Source: Pseudomonadota bacterium (GTDB taxonomy: Bacteria; Pseudomonadota; Gammaproteobacteria; UBA9214). From it: a stretch of 64,000 bases of DNA. Below the pieces are notes generated by a model that had not been told where the DNA came from, did not search any database, and was given only the letters and a program-made list of their open reading frames with translations. How positions within the stretch are numbered: the stretch's first letter is position 1; every line of letters starts with the position of its first letter. The DNA is taken from NCBI GenBank assembly GCA_041395565.1, contig JAWLAI010000006.1, positions 186,001 to 250,000 on the forward strand, read 5' to 3'. Positions 8,864 through 20,974 of the stretch are shown one piece after another. A program made the translations under genes and the position numbers.

Positions 8864-10303
8864 TCACCCCGCATCCCCGGCCAGTTCGCTGATCAGCCGC
8901 TGCGAAGCCGCCCCGATGTCACCCGCCCCCAGCGTGAGCAGCACATCGCCGGCCGCCAGTAGATCGGAGAGCACGGCCGGCAGTGCTTCGATGTCATCCA
9001 CGAACACGGGATCGACCTGACCGCGCGCGCGGATGCCGCGGGCGAGCGCCCGGCCGTCGGCGCCGGCGATCGGGGCCTCGCCGGCGGGATAGACCTCGCA
9101 CAGCACCAGCACGTCGACCTCGGAGAGCACCTGGGCAAAGTCATCGAACAGGTCCCGCGTACGCGTATAGCGGTGCGGCTGGAACACCACGACCAGCCGC
9201 CGTCCGGGCCAGCCGGCACGGGCCGCGGCGATGGTTGGCGCCAGCTCGCGCGGGTGATGACCGTAATCGTCGATCAGCAGTACCTGGCCCTTTGCTGTGG
9301 CGATCTCGCCGGCGATCTGGAAGCGGCGCCCGATGCCCTGGAACTGCGCCAGGGCCCGCTGGATATGCGCGTCGGACACGCCCAGCTCGGTCGCCACCGC
9401 GATTGCTGCCAGCGCGTTCTGTACATTGTGCCGGCCCGGCAGATTGAGCGTTATCGTCAGCGCCTCCGTCCGCTCGCGGCGATGGGCGGTGAAGTGCGTC
9501 TGCGCGCGCTCCTGGCGCACGTTGGTGGCGTGCACATCGGCGGCGGCGTCGAGCCCGTAGGTGATCACCGGGCGCGTGACCTCGGGCAGGATTTCCCGGA
9601 TCACCGGATCGTCCAGGCACAGCACGGCGAGTCCGTAAAACGGCAGGTGGTGCAGGAACTCGATGAAGGTCTGGCGCAAGCGCTCGAAATCGCCTTCATA
9701 GGTCGAGAGATGGTCGGCATCGATATTGGTGACCACTGCCATCGAGGGCTGCAGGTAGAGGAACGAGGCATCGCTCTCGTCGGCCTCGGCCACCAGATAG
9801 TGACCGGCGCCGAGCTGGGCGTGACTGGCCGCGCTGTTGAGCAGACCGCCGATGACGAAGGTGGGATCGAGACCGCCCTCGGCGAGCAGGCTGGCGATCA
9901 GGCTGGTGGTCGTGGTCTTGCCATGGGTACCGGCGACACCGATGCCGAAGCGAAAGCGCATCAGCTCGGCCAGCATCTCGGCACGCGGCACCACCGGGAT
10001 GCGGCGCTCACGCGCCGCCAGCAGTTCCGGATTGTCCTGCCTGATGGCGGTGGACACCACCACGGCGTCGCACTCAGCCACATGCGCCGCCGCGTGGCCG
10101 ATGCTGACGGCAATACCGAGCGTTGCAAGGCGGCGCGTCACCGCGCTCTCGCGCTTGTCCGAGCCGCTGACCTCGTAACCCAGATTGTGCAGCACCTCGG
10201 CGATCCCGCTCATGCCGGCACCGCCGATTCCGATGAAGTGCACGCGCCGCACCCGGCCCATGCCCTGGGGGTGGACACCGCGATGCGCCGGCCGGGCACT
10301 CAT
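8864..10303 (-). CDS. murC: UDP-N-acetylmuramate--L-alanine ligase MurC
   Basis: ATP-dependent Mur ligase that adds L-Ala to UDP-MurNAc. With the chosen start it has 479 residues. The N-terminal Rossmann motif HFIGIGGAGMSGIAEVL, the ATP P-loop GTHGKTTTTSLIA near 125 and the Mur-ligase motif DDYGHHPREL near 355 are present. The frame is open upstream, but the ATG at 10303 overlaps the murG TGA by 4 bases (ATGA) and yields a normal length, so it is preferred. Confidence 0.96.
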   Translation of the reverse strand: MSARPAHRGVHPQGMGRVRRVHFIGIGGAGMSGIAEVLHNLGYEVSGSDKRESAVTRRLATLGIAVSIGHAAAHVAECDAVVVSTAIRQDNPELLAARERRIPVVPRAEMLAELMRFRFGIGVAGTHGKTTTTSLIASLLAEGGLDPTFVIGGLLNSAASHAQLGAGHYLVAEADESDASFLYLQPSMAVVTNIDADHLSTYEGDFERLRQTFIEFLHHLPFYGLAVLCLDDPVIREILPEVTRPVITYGLDAAADVHATNVRQERAQTHFTAHRRERTEALTITLNLPGRHNVQNALAAIAVATELGVSDAHIQRALAQFQGIGRRFQIAGEIATAKGQVLLIDDYGHHPRELAPTIAAARAGWPGRRLVVVFQPHRYTRTRDLFDDFAQVLSEVDVLVLCEVYPAGEAPIAGADGRALARGIRARGQVDPVFVDDIEALPAVLSDLLAAGDVLLTLGAGDIGAASQRLISELAGDAG

Positions 10304-11421
10304 GCTGCACCTCCGGCGGCTTCCCGGCCGCCGATGCCGGCTGCCTGCAGACACAATTCCGCGACGCGGCGCGCGGCATCCGGCATCGCCAGTGCGTGGG
10401 CGCGACATGCCATTTCCACCAGCACGTCACGCTGGCCGGCCAGATCGTTCAGGATCCCGGTGAGGCGGGCCGGGGTCAGCGTTTCCTGCGGCACCAGCAC
10501 GGCAGCGCCGGCATCCGCGAGAAAACGGGCGTTACCGGTCTGGTGGTCGTCGGTGGCGTACGGGAAGGGGACCAGGATCGCCGGTACGCCCACCACGGCG
10601 AGTTCCGCGACGGTCAGGGCGCCGGCGCGGCAGATGACGAGATCGGCCCAGGCGTAGGCCGCCGCCATGTCTTCGATGAAAGGCTCGACCCTTGCATCGA
10701 TGCCGGCTGCGGCGTAGGCGTTGCGCACCTGTTCGAAGTCATGGCTGCCGGTCTGATGGTACAGCGCCGGACACGATGCCAGCTGGGCAATCGCCGCCGG
10801 TACCACGCTGTTGAGCGCGGATGCCCCCAGGCTGCCGCCGATCACCAGGATACGCAAAGGACCGCCGCGTCCGGCAAGGCGCTCGGTCGGCGCTGCGAGG
10901 CGCGTGATCGCACCGCGGATCGGGTTGCCGGTGTGCACGGGCCGGTATCTGCCGGCGAGGCTGCCGGGAAACGCAACCATCACGGTGCGGGCAAGCGGCG
11001 CCAGCCAGCGATTGGTGGTCCCGGCAACGGAGTTCTGCTCGTGGATCAGCAGCGGCCGACGCAGCAGCCAGGCGATCACACCGCCCGGGCCGGAAGCGAA
11101 TCCGCCCATGCCGAGCACGGCCAGCGGGCGCAAGCGCAACTCGATGCGCAGCGCCTGGTACAGCGCCCCCGCGAGCATGAGCGGCGCCGCCAGCAACCGC
11201 CACAGGCCACGACCGCGCAGCCCGGATACCCGCACCGTCTCCAGCGGATAACCCGCAGCCGGCACGACGCGCGCCTCCAGTCCGCGCCGGGTACCCAGCC
11301 AGGATACCGCCACGCCGCGCGCCGACAGTTCCTCCGCCACGGCCAGTGCCGGAAAGACGTGCCCGCCGGTGCCGCCCGCCATGATCAGGACCGGCCGATT
11401 TGCCCGTCGCGACAGCATCAT
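10300..11421 (-). CDS. murG: UDP-GlcNAc:undecaprenyl-PP-MurNAc-pentapeptide GlcNAc transferase MurG
   Basis: Peripheral membrane GT-B glycosyltransferase that converts lipid I to lipid II. It has 373 residues. The N-terminal loop MAGGTGGHVFPALAVAEEL binds the diphosphate. GMGGFASGPGG and HEQNSVAGTTNRWLA mark the acceptor domain. The UDP-GlcNAc site follows in VIGGSLGASALN and ICRAGALTVAEL, with PYATDDHQTGNARFL. The first of two adjacent ATGs at 11421 forms an ATGA overlap with the ftsW stop. Confidence 0.96.
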   Translation of the reverse strand: MMLSRRANRPVLIMAGGTGGHVFPALAVAEELSARGVAVSWLGTRRGLEARVVPAAGYPLETVRVSGLRGRGLWRLLAAPLMLAGALYQALRIELRLRPLAVLGMGGFASGPGGVIAWLLRRPLLIHEQNSVAGTTNRWLAPLARTVMVAFPGSLAGRYRPVHTGNPIRGAITRLAAPTERLAGRGGPLRILVIGGSLGASALNSVVPAAIAQLASCPALYHQTGSHDFEQVRNAYAAAGIDARVEPFIEDMAAAYAWADLVICRAGALTVAELAVVGVPAILVPFPYATDDHQTGNARFLADAGAAVLVPQETLTPARLTGILNDLAGQRDVLVEMACRAHALAMPDAARRVAELCLQAAGIGGREAAGGAA

Positions 11422-12629
11422 CCGTCCCTCCGGCGATTGCGCTTCGCAGCCGCGGTGCCGCTGGCGGGCAGGCCCGCGCAGGTGCAGCGGGTCTCGTAAT
11501 CGATGCGCAGCAGCAGAGCCACCGTCGCACACATCACGATCATGCTGGAGCCGCCGTAACTCATCAGCGGCAGCGTCAGCCCCTTGGTCGGCAACAACCC
11601 CATGTTCACGCCGATATTGATGAAGCTTTGCAGACCGAACCAGATGCCGATGCCGTAGGCGAGGCTGGCGGCGAACGGGTTGCCGGCCTGAGTGGCCTGG
11701 GCCGCGATCCGGAATGCGCGCCATACCAGCGTGCTGTAGAGGGCTATGATGATGCATACCCCCAGCAGACCCAGTTCCTCGGCCAGCACCGCAAATACGA
11801 AATCGGTGTGCGCCTCCGGCAGATAGAACAGCTTCTGCACGCTCGCGCCGAGCCCGACGCCGAGCCATTCACCGCGCCCGATGGCCATCAGCGACTGGGT
11901 CAGCTGAAAGCCGGAATCGAACGGATCGGCCCATGGATTGAGAAAGGTCTTCAGGCGTTCCAGGCGGTAGCTCGACGATACCGCCACCCCGCCGAGCAGA
12001 AGTCCGGCGGCGCCCATGACCCCCGCGAAATGCGCCAGCCTGACACCGGCCATGAAGATCATGCCCATGACCGTGGCACCGAGCACCACGGTGGCACCGA
12101 AGTCAGGCTCCAGCAGCAGCAGCAGGGCCAGCGCGCCGACCAGCCCGACCGGCTTGAGGAAACCGGTGATGTGCGTGCGGACGCTGTCACCGTGGCGGGC
12201 GAGGTAACTGGCCAGATAGATGATGAAGAACAACTTGGCCGGCTCCGACACCTGCAGGCGGAACAGGCCGGCGTTGATCCAGCGCACCGCGCCGTTCACC
12301 TTGACGCCGATACCGGGAACCAGCACCAACAGCAGAATCAGGAACGCGCAGAGCAACAGCGTCATGCCCAGGCGCTCGAGTATGGCCAGCCGCACACGGA
12401 ACATTGCCAGCCCGGCCAGCAGACCGAGACTGATGAACACGGTCTGGCGCAGCGCGAAATAGAACGGATGCCCCAGCTCGCGGTCGGCTGTGGTGATGGA
12501 CGCCGAAGCCACCATCACCAGACCGAACAGGACCAGCGTCAGGGCACTGCCGAGCAGGACGTAGTCGAGCCGTGGCAGACGCACGTCACCCGTACCCACC
12601 AGCCGTGCCTGCAGACTCACGCTCACCAT
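11418..12629 (-). CDS. ftsW: Lipid II polymerase FtsW (SEDS family)
   Basis: Polytopic SEDS glycosyltransferase that polymerises septal peptidoglycan together with FtsI. It has 403 residues with about ten hydrophobic helices. Conserved SEDS features include NGAVRWINAG, LLEPDFGATVVL and the C-terminal FINIGVNMGLLPTKGLTLPLMSYGG region (this last segment split here only for description: FINIGVNMG, LLPTKGLTLP, LMSYGGSS). The EPDFG aspartate is the likely catalytic residue by analogy with RodA. The start ATG shares one base with the murD stop (TGATG). Confidence 0.96.
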   Translation of the reverse strand: MVSVSLQARLVGTGDVRLPRLDYVLLGSALTLVLFGLVMVASASITTADRELGHPFYFALRQTVFISLGLLAGLAMFRVRLAILERLGMTLLLCAFLILLLVLVPGIGVKVNGAVRWINAGLFRLQVSEPAKLFFIIYLASYLARHGDSVRTHITGFLKPVGLVGALALLLLLEPDFGATVVLGATVMGMIFMAGVRLAHFAGVMGAAGLLLGGVAVSSSYRLERLKTFLNPWADPFDSGFQLTQSLMAIGRGEWLGVGLGASVQKLFYLPEAHTDFVFAVLAEELGLLGVCIIIALYSTLVWRAFRIAAQATQAGNPFAASLAYGIGIWFGLQSFINIGVNMGLLPTKGLTLPLMSYGGSSMIVMCATVALLLRIDYETRCTCAGLPASGTAAAKRNRRRDG

Positions 12630-13999
12630 CAGCCGATGTACTCCTGTACGGCGCGCATGAACAGTTCACCACGCTCGCTGTAGTTGCGGAACATGTCGGT
12701 ACTGGCACAGGCGGGTGACAGCAGCACCGTATCGCCGGATACGGCCAGTGCCGCTGCAGCGCGCACGACACCGGCCATGTCGGTGGCGTGACGGATCGGC
12801 AGCACACCGGCCAGCAGCGCCTCCAGCCGGGGCGCATCGCGTCCTATCAGCACCACGCCGCGTCCCTTCGCGCGCAGTGCGGCAACCAGCGGCGCGAAGT
12901 CGGCACCCTTACCGTCGCCGCCGGCGACGAGCACCAGCGGCCCCTCGAGGCCGTCGATGGCGGCCAGCGTGGCGCCGACATTGGTGCCCTTGGAATCGTT
13001 GTACCAGCGCACGCCTGCATGCTCACCGACAAATTGCATGCGGTGCGGCAACCCCTGGAACTCCGCCAGCGTTTCCAGCATGGCATCCAGCGACAGGCCC
13101 GCCGCCTCGCCCAGCGCCAGCGCTGCCAGGGCATTGACCAGATTGTGCCGACCGGCCAGGCGCATGGCCGTCGCGGGCAGCAGGCGTTCGCTGCCTCGTG
13201 CCAGCCAGGTCACGCCATCCAGCTGCACCAGTCCGTATTCCCCGGCGGCGGGGGCGTTGCGGGTGAACCGGAGTTGCGGACGGGACGGGTCCGCGAGCGC
13301 CAGCACCACGGGATCGTCGGCGTTCACCACCTGCAGGTCCGCGCAGCGGTAGACCACCTGCTTCGCCGCGGCGTAGTCGGCCAGGCTGGTGTAGCGATCC
13401 ATGTGATCCTCGCTGATGTTCAGTATGGCCGCCGCCTGCAGGTGCAGGCTGTGTACCGTCTCCAGCTGAAAACTCGAAAGTTCCAGCACGTAGAGTGCGG
13501 GCTCGGTTTCCTCGAGCAGGTCCAGCGCCGGTGTTCCGAGGTTGCCGCCGGTACGAACCTCGATGCCCGCGCGGCGGGCCATGGCCCCCAGCAGGGTCAC
13601 CACCGTACTCTTGCCGTTGGAGCCGGTAACCGCGATCACGGGCGCCTGCGCCGCCTGCGCGAACAACTCGATGTCACCGATCACCGGGACGCCACGCGCC
13701 TGCGCGGCGGCGACATGCGGCTCGCTCAGCGGCACCCCGGGACTGAGCACGATCTGTTCGGCCCGGTCGAAGGCCTCGTCGCTGAAGCCGCCGAGAAACA
13801 GCGCGACATCGGCCAGCTCGCCGCTGCGCATCCGCGCCAGGCCCGGCGGCTGGTCGCGACTGTCGACCACCGCGACCGGTACGCCCTGCCGCGACAGGTA
13901 GCGCGCGACCGACACCCCGGTTTCGCCGAGACCGACCACCAGCGTTCTGCCCGACCTGTCAAACATTTCCGCCATGACTGTTACCGGAACCGCCATCAA
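12629..13999 (-). CDS. murD: UDP-N-acetylmuramoyl-L-alanine--D-glutamate ligase MurD
   Basis: Cytosolic Mur ligase that adds D-Glu to UDP-MurNAc-L-Ala. The frame gives 456 residues. TLVVGLGETGVSVARYL is the UDP-binding start, the P-loop is GSNGKSTVVTLLG, and NDSKGTNVGAT and LLSPACASTDMF are C-terminal Mur-ligase motifs. In-frame ATGs at 13999, 13996, 13975 and 13966 all precede the fold; the last two also give plausible lengths, so the exact start is uncertain. A 71-base spacer separates it from mraY, one of the few non-overlapping junctions in this part of the cluster. Confidence 0.95.
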   Translation of the reverse strand: MMAVPVTVMAEMFDRSGRTLVVGLGETGVSVARYLSRQGVPVAVVDSRDQPPGLARMRSGELADVALFLGGFSDEAFDRAEQIVLSPGVPLSEPHVAAAQARGVPVIGDIELFAQAAQAPVIAVTGSNGKSTVVTLLGAMARRAGIEVRTGGNLGTPALDLLEETEPALYVLELSSFQLETVHSLHLQAAAILNISEDHMDRYTSLADYAAAKQVVYRCADLQVVNADDPVVLALADPSRPQLRFTRNAPAAGEYGLVQLDGVTWLARGSERLLPATAMRLAGRHNLVNALAALALGEAAGLSLDAMLETLAEFQGLPHRMQFVGEHAGVRWYNDSKGTNVGATLAAIDGLEGPLVLVAGGDGKGADFAPLVAALRAKGRGVVLIGRDAPRLEALLAGVLPIRHATDMAGVVRAAAALAVSGDTVLLSPACASTDMFRNYSERGELFMRAVQEYIG

Positions 14000-14070
14000 A
14001 TCCGACTCGTCACCAATCCAAATCCGTCGTGCACCTGCCCCACTCCAGCCCCCTGCGGGGCAACGCCGTA

Positions 14071-15153
14071 TCAGCGAATCTTCAGCGTGGCCAGACCGAC
14101 CAGCACCAGAATCACGGTGATGATCCAGAACCGCACGATCACGCGCGGCTCGGGCCAGCCCTTGAGTTCAAAATGATGATGCAGTGGCGCCATATGAAAG
14201 ATGCGCCGGCCGGTCAGCTTGAAGGAGGCGACCTGCAGAATCACCGAGACCGTCTCCATGACGAAGACACCGGCCATCACCATGAATACCAGTTCCTGGC
14301 GCACCAGGATCGCGACGATGCCGAGTGCCGCACCGAGCGCCAGCGCCCCCACGTCTCCCATGAACACCATGGCGGGATAGGCATTGAACCAGAGGAACCC
14401 GAGCCCGGCCCCGACCAGCGCACCGCAGAAGATGACGATTTCGGCGGCATCGCGCACGTAGGGAATGCCCAGGTAGACGGCGAACTTGACGTTGCCGGTG
14501 GCGTAGGCGAACACGGCCAGCGCCCCGGCGATGAGCACGGTGGGCAGGATGGCCAGGCCGTCGAGCCCGTCGGTGAGATTGACCGCATTGCTGGAACCCA
14601 CGATCACGAACCAGGCCAGCACCACATAGAACCAGCCGAGGTTGACGGCGATATCCTTGAAGAACGGCACGATCAGCGAGGTCTCCGCGGGCGCGGTGGA
14701 GCTCAGGTAGAGGAATACCGCCACGACCAGGGCGATGGCGCTCTGCCACAGCAGCTTGGTGCGTGCGGAAATGCCCGCCGAATTCTTCAGCACCAGCTTG
14801 CGGTAGTCGTCCACCCAGCCGATTGCGCCGAACGACAGCGTCACCAGCATCACCACCCAGACATACCGGTTGGTCAGATCCGCCCACAGCAGGGTGGCAA
14901 CCGCCACCGCGACCAGGATCAGTGCGCCGCCCATGGTCGGCGTACCAGCCTTGACCAGGTGCGTTTGCGGGCCGTCGTCGCGCACCGGCTGCCCGATCTG
15001 GTAGCGGCCCAGCCGCCTGATCATCTCCGGGCCGACCAGGAATGAGATCGCCAGCGCGGTCAGCACCCCGAGGATGGCGCGCAGGGTCAGGTACTGGAAG
15101 ACGTTGAATCCGCTGTGGTACTGACTCAGGTATTCGGCCAGGTAGAGCAGCAT
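14071..15153 (-). CDS. mraY: Phospho-N-acetylmuramoyl-pentapeptide transferase MraY
   Basis: Polytopic inner-membrane enzyme that transfers phospho-MurNAc-pentapeptide to undecaprenyl phosphate, making lipid I. With MLLYLAEYL as start it has 360 residues, the size of E. coli MraY. The Mg-binding DDYRKL motif, NAVNLTDGLDGLA and the histidine-rich HMAPLHHHFELKGWPE loop near the C-terminus are all present. The chosen ATG shares one base with the murF stop codon (TGATG). An upstream in-frame start would add 16 residues inside murF and is less likely. Confidence 0.97.
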   Translation of the reverse strand: MLLYLAEYLSQYHSGFNVFQYLTLRAILGVLTALAISFLVGPEMIRRLGRYQIGQPVRDDGPQTHLVKAGTPTMGGALILVAVAVATLLWADLTNRYVWVVMLVTLSFGAIGWVDDYRKLVLKNSAGISARTKLLWQSAIALVVAVFLYLSSTAPAETSLIVPFFKDIAVNLGWFYVVLAWFVIVGSSNAVNLTDGLDGLAILPTVLIAGALAVFAYATGNVKFAVYLGIPYVRDAAEIVIFCGALVGAGLGFLWFNAYPAMVFMGDVGALALGAALGIVAILVRQELVFMVMAGVFVMETVSVILQVASFKLTGRRIFHMAPLHHHFELKGWPEPRVIVRFWIITVILVLVGLATLKIR

Positions 15154-16525
15154 CAGTGCGTTCCCCGTGAAATCGGTGCTCCGGCTTGCAGCACGGCGCA
15201 CAGGGCATCAACCACCCGCTCCATGCGCATGCGTCGCGAACCCTTGACCAGGATATGCAGCGGTCCATGCAGGTCGTCACGCAACCCGTCCAGCAGCTGC
15301 TCGAGTGAATCGAAGGCGGCGCCACCCGCACCAAAACCGGCCACTGCGGCCTGCGCCAGCTCACCCAGTCCGAACAGGCGCGTGATGCCGGCAGCACGCG
15401 CCTGCACACCGGCAGCGCGATGGAGCGCGGCGGCGCCGGCGCCGAGTTCGCCCATGTCGCCAAGCACCAGCCAGGTCCTGCCGCCGGCCCGCGCGAGCAC
15501 GTCCACGGCCACGGCGAGCGATCCGGGGTTGGCATTGTAGGTATCGTCGATCAACGTGATGTCGCCAGGCAGGCGGTGTAGGTTGAAACGGCCCGGCGCC
15601 GGCGCGAGTGTCTCCAGGCCGGCCCGGATGGCATCCGCGCCGACGCCTGCCTGCCAGCAGGCCGCGGTGGCGGCCAGCGCGTTCATCACGTTGTGACGTC
15701 CCGGCAAGGGCAGGTGCAGCGTGATGCCGCCTGCCGGTGTCGTCAGTTCGATATCGCTGCCGGCGGCATCGCCATCCCAGCGCGCGCCGAACTCGCACTC
15801 ATGGTCCAGCCCGAACTCGACCCGCCGGCAGTGTGCGGCGAGCTCACGCCACAGCGGCGCATAGGTGTCGTCGGCGTTGATCACGGCGCAGCCGGCGGGA
15901 GCCAGGCCGGCGAACAGTTCGCCCTTGGCATGCGCCACCCCTTCCAGGTCACCGAAACCCTCGAGGTGCGCGGGTCCGGCATTGGTCACCACCCCGATCG
16001 TCGGTTGTGCGGTAGCGGTGAGATAGGCGATTTCACCGGGATGGTTGGCGCCCATCTCGATCACCGCGAACGCATCGGCCGGGTCGAGCCGCGCCAGCGT
16101 CAGGGGCAGACCGATGTCATTGTTCAGGTTGCCCTGGGTGGCAAGCACGCGACCGCTGCGTGCGAGTATCGCGGCTGTCATGGTTCGCACAGTGGTTTTG
16201 CCGTTGCTGCCGGTAATACCGATGACTGGGATGTCGAAGCGTTCGCGCCAGTGCGCCGCCAGGCGGCCGAGTGCGAGCCGGGTGTCCGGCACGCGCAACT
16301 GCGGCAGGTCGGATGCACACGGCCTGCTGACGGCCGCGGCAGCCGCGCCCTGCGCCCGCGCGGCATCGACAAACGCATGTCCATCGAAATTGGGCCCCTG
16401 CAGCGCAAAGAACAGCGCACCCGGCATCGGCTTGCGGCTGTCGGTGCTGATGCCGTGAAACGTCACGTCGGCACCGGTCCGGTCGGCGCACAGCGCCTGC
16501 GCGGCTTCGGAAAGCGGCATCGCCA

Positions 16526-16529
<4 letters not shown>
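15153..16529 (-). CDS. murF: UDP-MurNAc-tripeptide--D-Ala-D-Ala ligase MurF
   Basis: Mur ligase that completes the pentapeptide by adding the dipeptide made by DdlB. It has 458 residues. The P-loop GITGSNGKTTVRTM is near residue 105, the Mg/carbamate region VIEMGANHPGEIAYL near 155 and the C-terminal DDTYNANPGSLA motif near 340. It begins MMAMPLSEAAQALC with an ATGA overlap of 4 bases with murE. Confidence 0.96.
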
Positions 16530-18057
<1,528 letters not shown>

Positions 18058-18061
<4 letters not shown>

Positions 18062-19770
18062 GCAGGCTCCTCCGCAGCGCCGCTGCGGGTCTGCAGCAGC
18101 GGCACGTCATCCGGCGGCACGGCAAGCAGGCGCAGCGCACCGGCCATCACGCGCGCGAACACCGGCGCCGCCACCTGGCCGCCGTAGTACTTGCCGGTAC
18201 CCGGCTCGTCCACCATGACCACCATCACCAGGCGCGGCGCGCTGGCGGGTGCCATGCCGGCAAAGACCGACATGTACTTGCTGTCCGAGTAACCGCCGGG
18301 CTCGGATTTGTGCACCGTGCCGGTCTTGCCGGCGACGCGATAGCCCGGCACGCGCGCGTCCGGCGCGGTGCCATCGGGACCGACCGCCTCCTCCAGCATG
18401 GCACGCACCTCGCGCGCGATCGCGGCCGGCATGATGCGGCGCTCCTCGGCGGCACGCACGTCGTGCAGGAAGGTGATCGACCGGCGCATGCCGTCACTGG
18501 CCAGCACACCGTAGGCCTGCGCCAGTTGCAGCGCGGTGACCGACACGCCGTAGCCGAATGCCAGCGTCGCGGTTTCGATGGCGTTCCAGCCGGAAAAGTG
18601 CGGCAGCAGGCCGGAGGCCTCGCCGGGAAAGCCGCTGAAACTCTGCACCCCGAAACCGAGGTCGGACAGGCCGGTCCAGATATCCTCGGCGACCAGGGAC
18701 AGCGCGATCTTGGCGATGCCGACGTTGCTGGATTTGCGGATGACCCCGGTCACATCCAGATCACCGTAGTCATGCACGTCGCGCACGGTGTTCACCCCCA
18801 CGCGCATCCAGCCCGGCGAGGTGCTGACAGGCGTATGCGGCTGGTAACGCCCGCTGGCGAGCGCGGTCGCTATGATGAACGGCTTCATGGTCGAACCGGG
18901 CTCGAACACATCGGTGACCGCACGATTGCGCATATCGCTGCTGCGCAGGTTCTGGCGGTTGTTCGGGTTGTACGAGGGCTGGTTGACCATGGCCAGCACC
19001 TCGCCGCTCTGCACGTCCAGCACGACGGCGGTGGCGGACTTTGCCTTGTGCTCCTGCATCGCGGCAAGCAGTTCCCGGTAGGCGAGATACTGGATCCGCC
19101 GATCGATGCTGAGCTGCAGATCCTTGCCCGGACGGGGACGGCTGATGCTCTCGACGTCCTCGACGATATGGCTCTTGCCATCCTTGATCACGCGCTTGGC
19201 ACCGGGCTCGCCGGCGAGCCAGTCCTGGTAGGCCAGCTCGAGACCTTCCTGACCGGCATCGTCGACGTTGGTGAAGCCGACCACATGCGCGGTCACCTCG
19301 CCGTCCGGGTAATAGCGGCGGTATTCGCGCTGCAGGTAGACCCCGGGGATGTCCAGCGCCTCGACCTGCGCCGCCGTTGCCGGATCGATATGCCGGCGCA
19401 GGTAGAGGAACTCGCGGTCCGCGCGGCTGGCCAGCTGGCGCTGCACACTGGACTTGTTCAGCTCCAGCAGCCGGGCCAGCTCGGGTATGCGCTCCTGCTC
19501 GTTGCCCAGCTCCTGCGGATTCACCCATACCGACTCCACCGGCGTGCTGATCGCAAGGGGCTCGCCGTTGCGGTCCTGGATCATGCCGCGATGCGCCGGC
19601 AGCGTCACCACGCGCAGATGCCGCGCCTGCCCCTGGGAGAGCAGGAACTCCTTGTCCAGCACCTGCAGGCACACGGCGCGCCATACCAGCGTGCCGGCTG
19701 CCAGACCCAGGCAGAGCAACACGAATACCCGTCGGCCGGGGTAACCGGAATTCACGCGCGCGTGTCTCAT
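18058..19770 (-). CDS. ftsI: Septal peptidoglycan transpeptidase FtsI (PBP3)
   Basis: Class B penicillin-binding protein that crosslinks septal peptidoglycan with FtsW. It has 570 residues: a basic cytoplasmic start, a transmembrane helix at about 15-35, a pedestal domain and a transpeptidase domain. The active-site motifs are STMK (S293, K296), SSN (347-349) and KTG (482-484). Long VHK/TGKYYGGQVAAPVF segments near the C-terminus are typical. It overlaps ftsL and murE by 4 bases each. Confidence 0.98.
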
Positions 19771-20036
19771 GGCTTCACGATCACCATCGCAGCGGCATCC
19801 AGGCTGGCCATGCCAAGCCGTTCACGCGCCACTTTCTCGATTTTCCCCTGCGTGGTCAGCGTGCCCTGTTCGAGCTGCAGCTGACCCCACTCGATATCCA
19901 TGTTGTCGCGCTCCTTGCCGAGCGCCTGCAGCTCGATGAACAGCTTGCGCCCCTCGTGCTTGGCATGCACCACGGCAATCGCCGATACGATCACCAGCGC
20001 CAGCAGGAACAGCATGCCACCCGGCCGCCCGCTCAC
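19767..20036 (-). CDS. ftsL: Cell division protein FtsL
   Basis: Small bitopic divisome protein that forms a periplasmic coiled coil with FtsB and activates FtsWI. It has 89 residues: a very short cytoplasmic end (MSGRPGG), a transmembrane helix at about 8-26, then a heptad-rich helix with the ERLGM motif near its end (IEKVARERLGMASLD). Family members are poorly conserved, so position between rsmH and ftsI adds weight. It overlaps both neighbours by 4 bases. Confidence 0.93.
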   Translation of the reverse strand: MSGRPGGMLFLLALVIVSAIAVVHAKHEGRKLFIELQALGKERDNMDIEWGQLQLEQGTLTTQGKIEKVARERLGMASLDAAAMVIVKP

Positions 20037-20968
20037 TGCACACGCTCCGCAATGCGCAGCACGGCACTGCGCGCACGCGGATTGCGTTGCACCTCGTCCG
20101 CGCCGGCCCGAATCGCCTTGCCCACGGGCCGCAGGCGCGGCGTATGCTCCGAGCCGGCCAGCGGAAATGCGCGCGGCGGCGGCGCACCGCGGTACTCGTC
20201 ACGGATAAAGCGCTTGACGATGCGGTCCTCCAGCGAATGGAAACCGATCACCGCCAGGCGTCCGCCCGGTGCCAGCACATCGGACACCTGCGCCAGCACG
20301 GCACGAAGATCATCCAGTTCGTGGTTGATGTGCAGACGGAGCGCCAGGAGCTGCGCGTGGCGGGATGCTTGTGCTGCTCGCGCGTGGGCACCGCGGCTGC
20401 GACGCTCGGCCAGCTGGCGCGTGGTACGCAACGGCGCAGTGGTCCGGCTGTTGACGATGGCACGGGTTATCCGGCCGGCGAAACGTTCCTCGCCGAGTGT
20501 CCGCAGCACCGTGGCGATCTCGTGCTCGCCCGCCTGCGCCAGCCATTGTGCCGCGCTGACGCCCGTTGTCGGATCCATCCGCATGTCGAGCGGACCGTCG
20601 TCGGAAAAACTGAAACCGCGCGCGGCATCGTCGAGCTGCGGCGAGGAAACACCCAGATCCAGCAGCAGTCCGTTCACCTTTCCTGTCAGCTCCCGCCGCG
20701 CCACCAGCTCGCTCAGCATCGTGAATGCACCCTGCACAATTTCAAATCGAGGATCATTGCCAAACTGCATCCTTGCCGACTGCACCGCCTCGGGATCCTT
20801 GTCCATGGCGAGCAGCCGTCCCGCCGGTCCGAGCCCTGCAAGTATGGCCGCGGCGTGACCGCCGCGACCGAACGTTCCGTCCACGTACACGCCATCCCGC
20901 TTCAGCGCCAGCCCTTCCAGAACTTCGTCAAGCAGTACCGGCTGGTGTGTGTACGTCCCCTGTGCCAC
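20033..20968 (-). CDS. rsmH: 16S rRNA (cytosine1402-N4)-methyltransferase RsmH
   Basis: SAM-dependent methyltransferase that modifies C1402 in the decoding centre of 16S rRNA. It has 311 residues. It starts with HQPVLLDEVLEGL and has the SAM-binding VDGTFGRGGHA motif, the LLDLGVSSPQLDD motif and FHSLEDRIVKRF near the C-terminus, all hallmarks of MraW/RsmH. It begins 6 bases after mraZ. Confidence 0.98.
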   Translation of the reverse strand: MAQGTYTHQPVLLDEVLEGLALKRDGVYVDGTFGRGGHAAAILAGLGPAGRLLAMDKDPEAVQSARMQFGNDPRFEIVQGAFTMLSELVARRELTGKVNGLLLDLGVSSPQLDDAARGFSFSDDGPLDMRMDPTTGVSAAQWLAQAGEHEIATVLRTLGEERFAGRITRAIVNSRTTAPLRTTRQLAERRSRGAHARAAQASRHAQLLALRLHINHELDDLRAVLAQVSDVLAPGGRLAVIGFHSLEDRIVKRFIRDEYRGAPPPRAFPLAGSEHTPRLRPVGKAIRAGADEVQRNPRARSAVLRIAERVQ

Positions 20969-20974
20969 CGATGC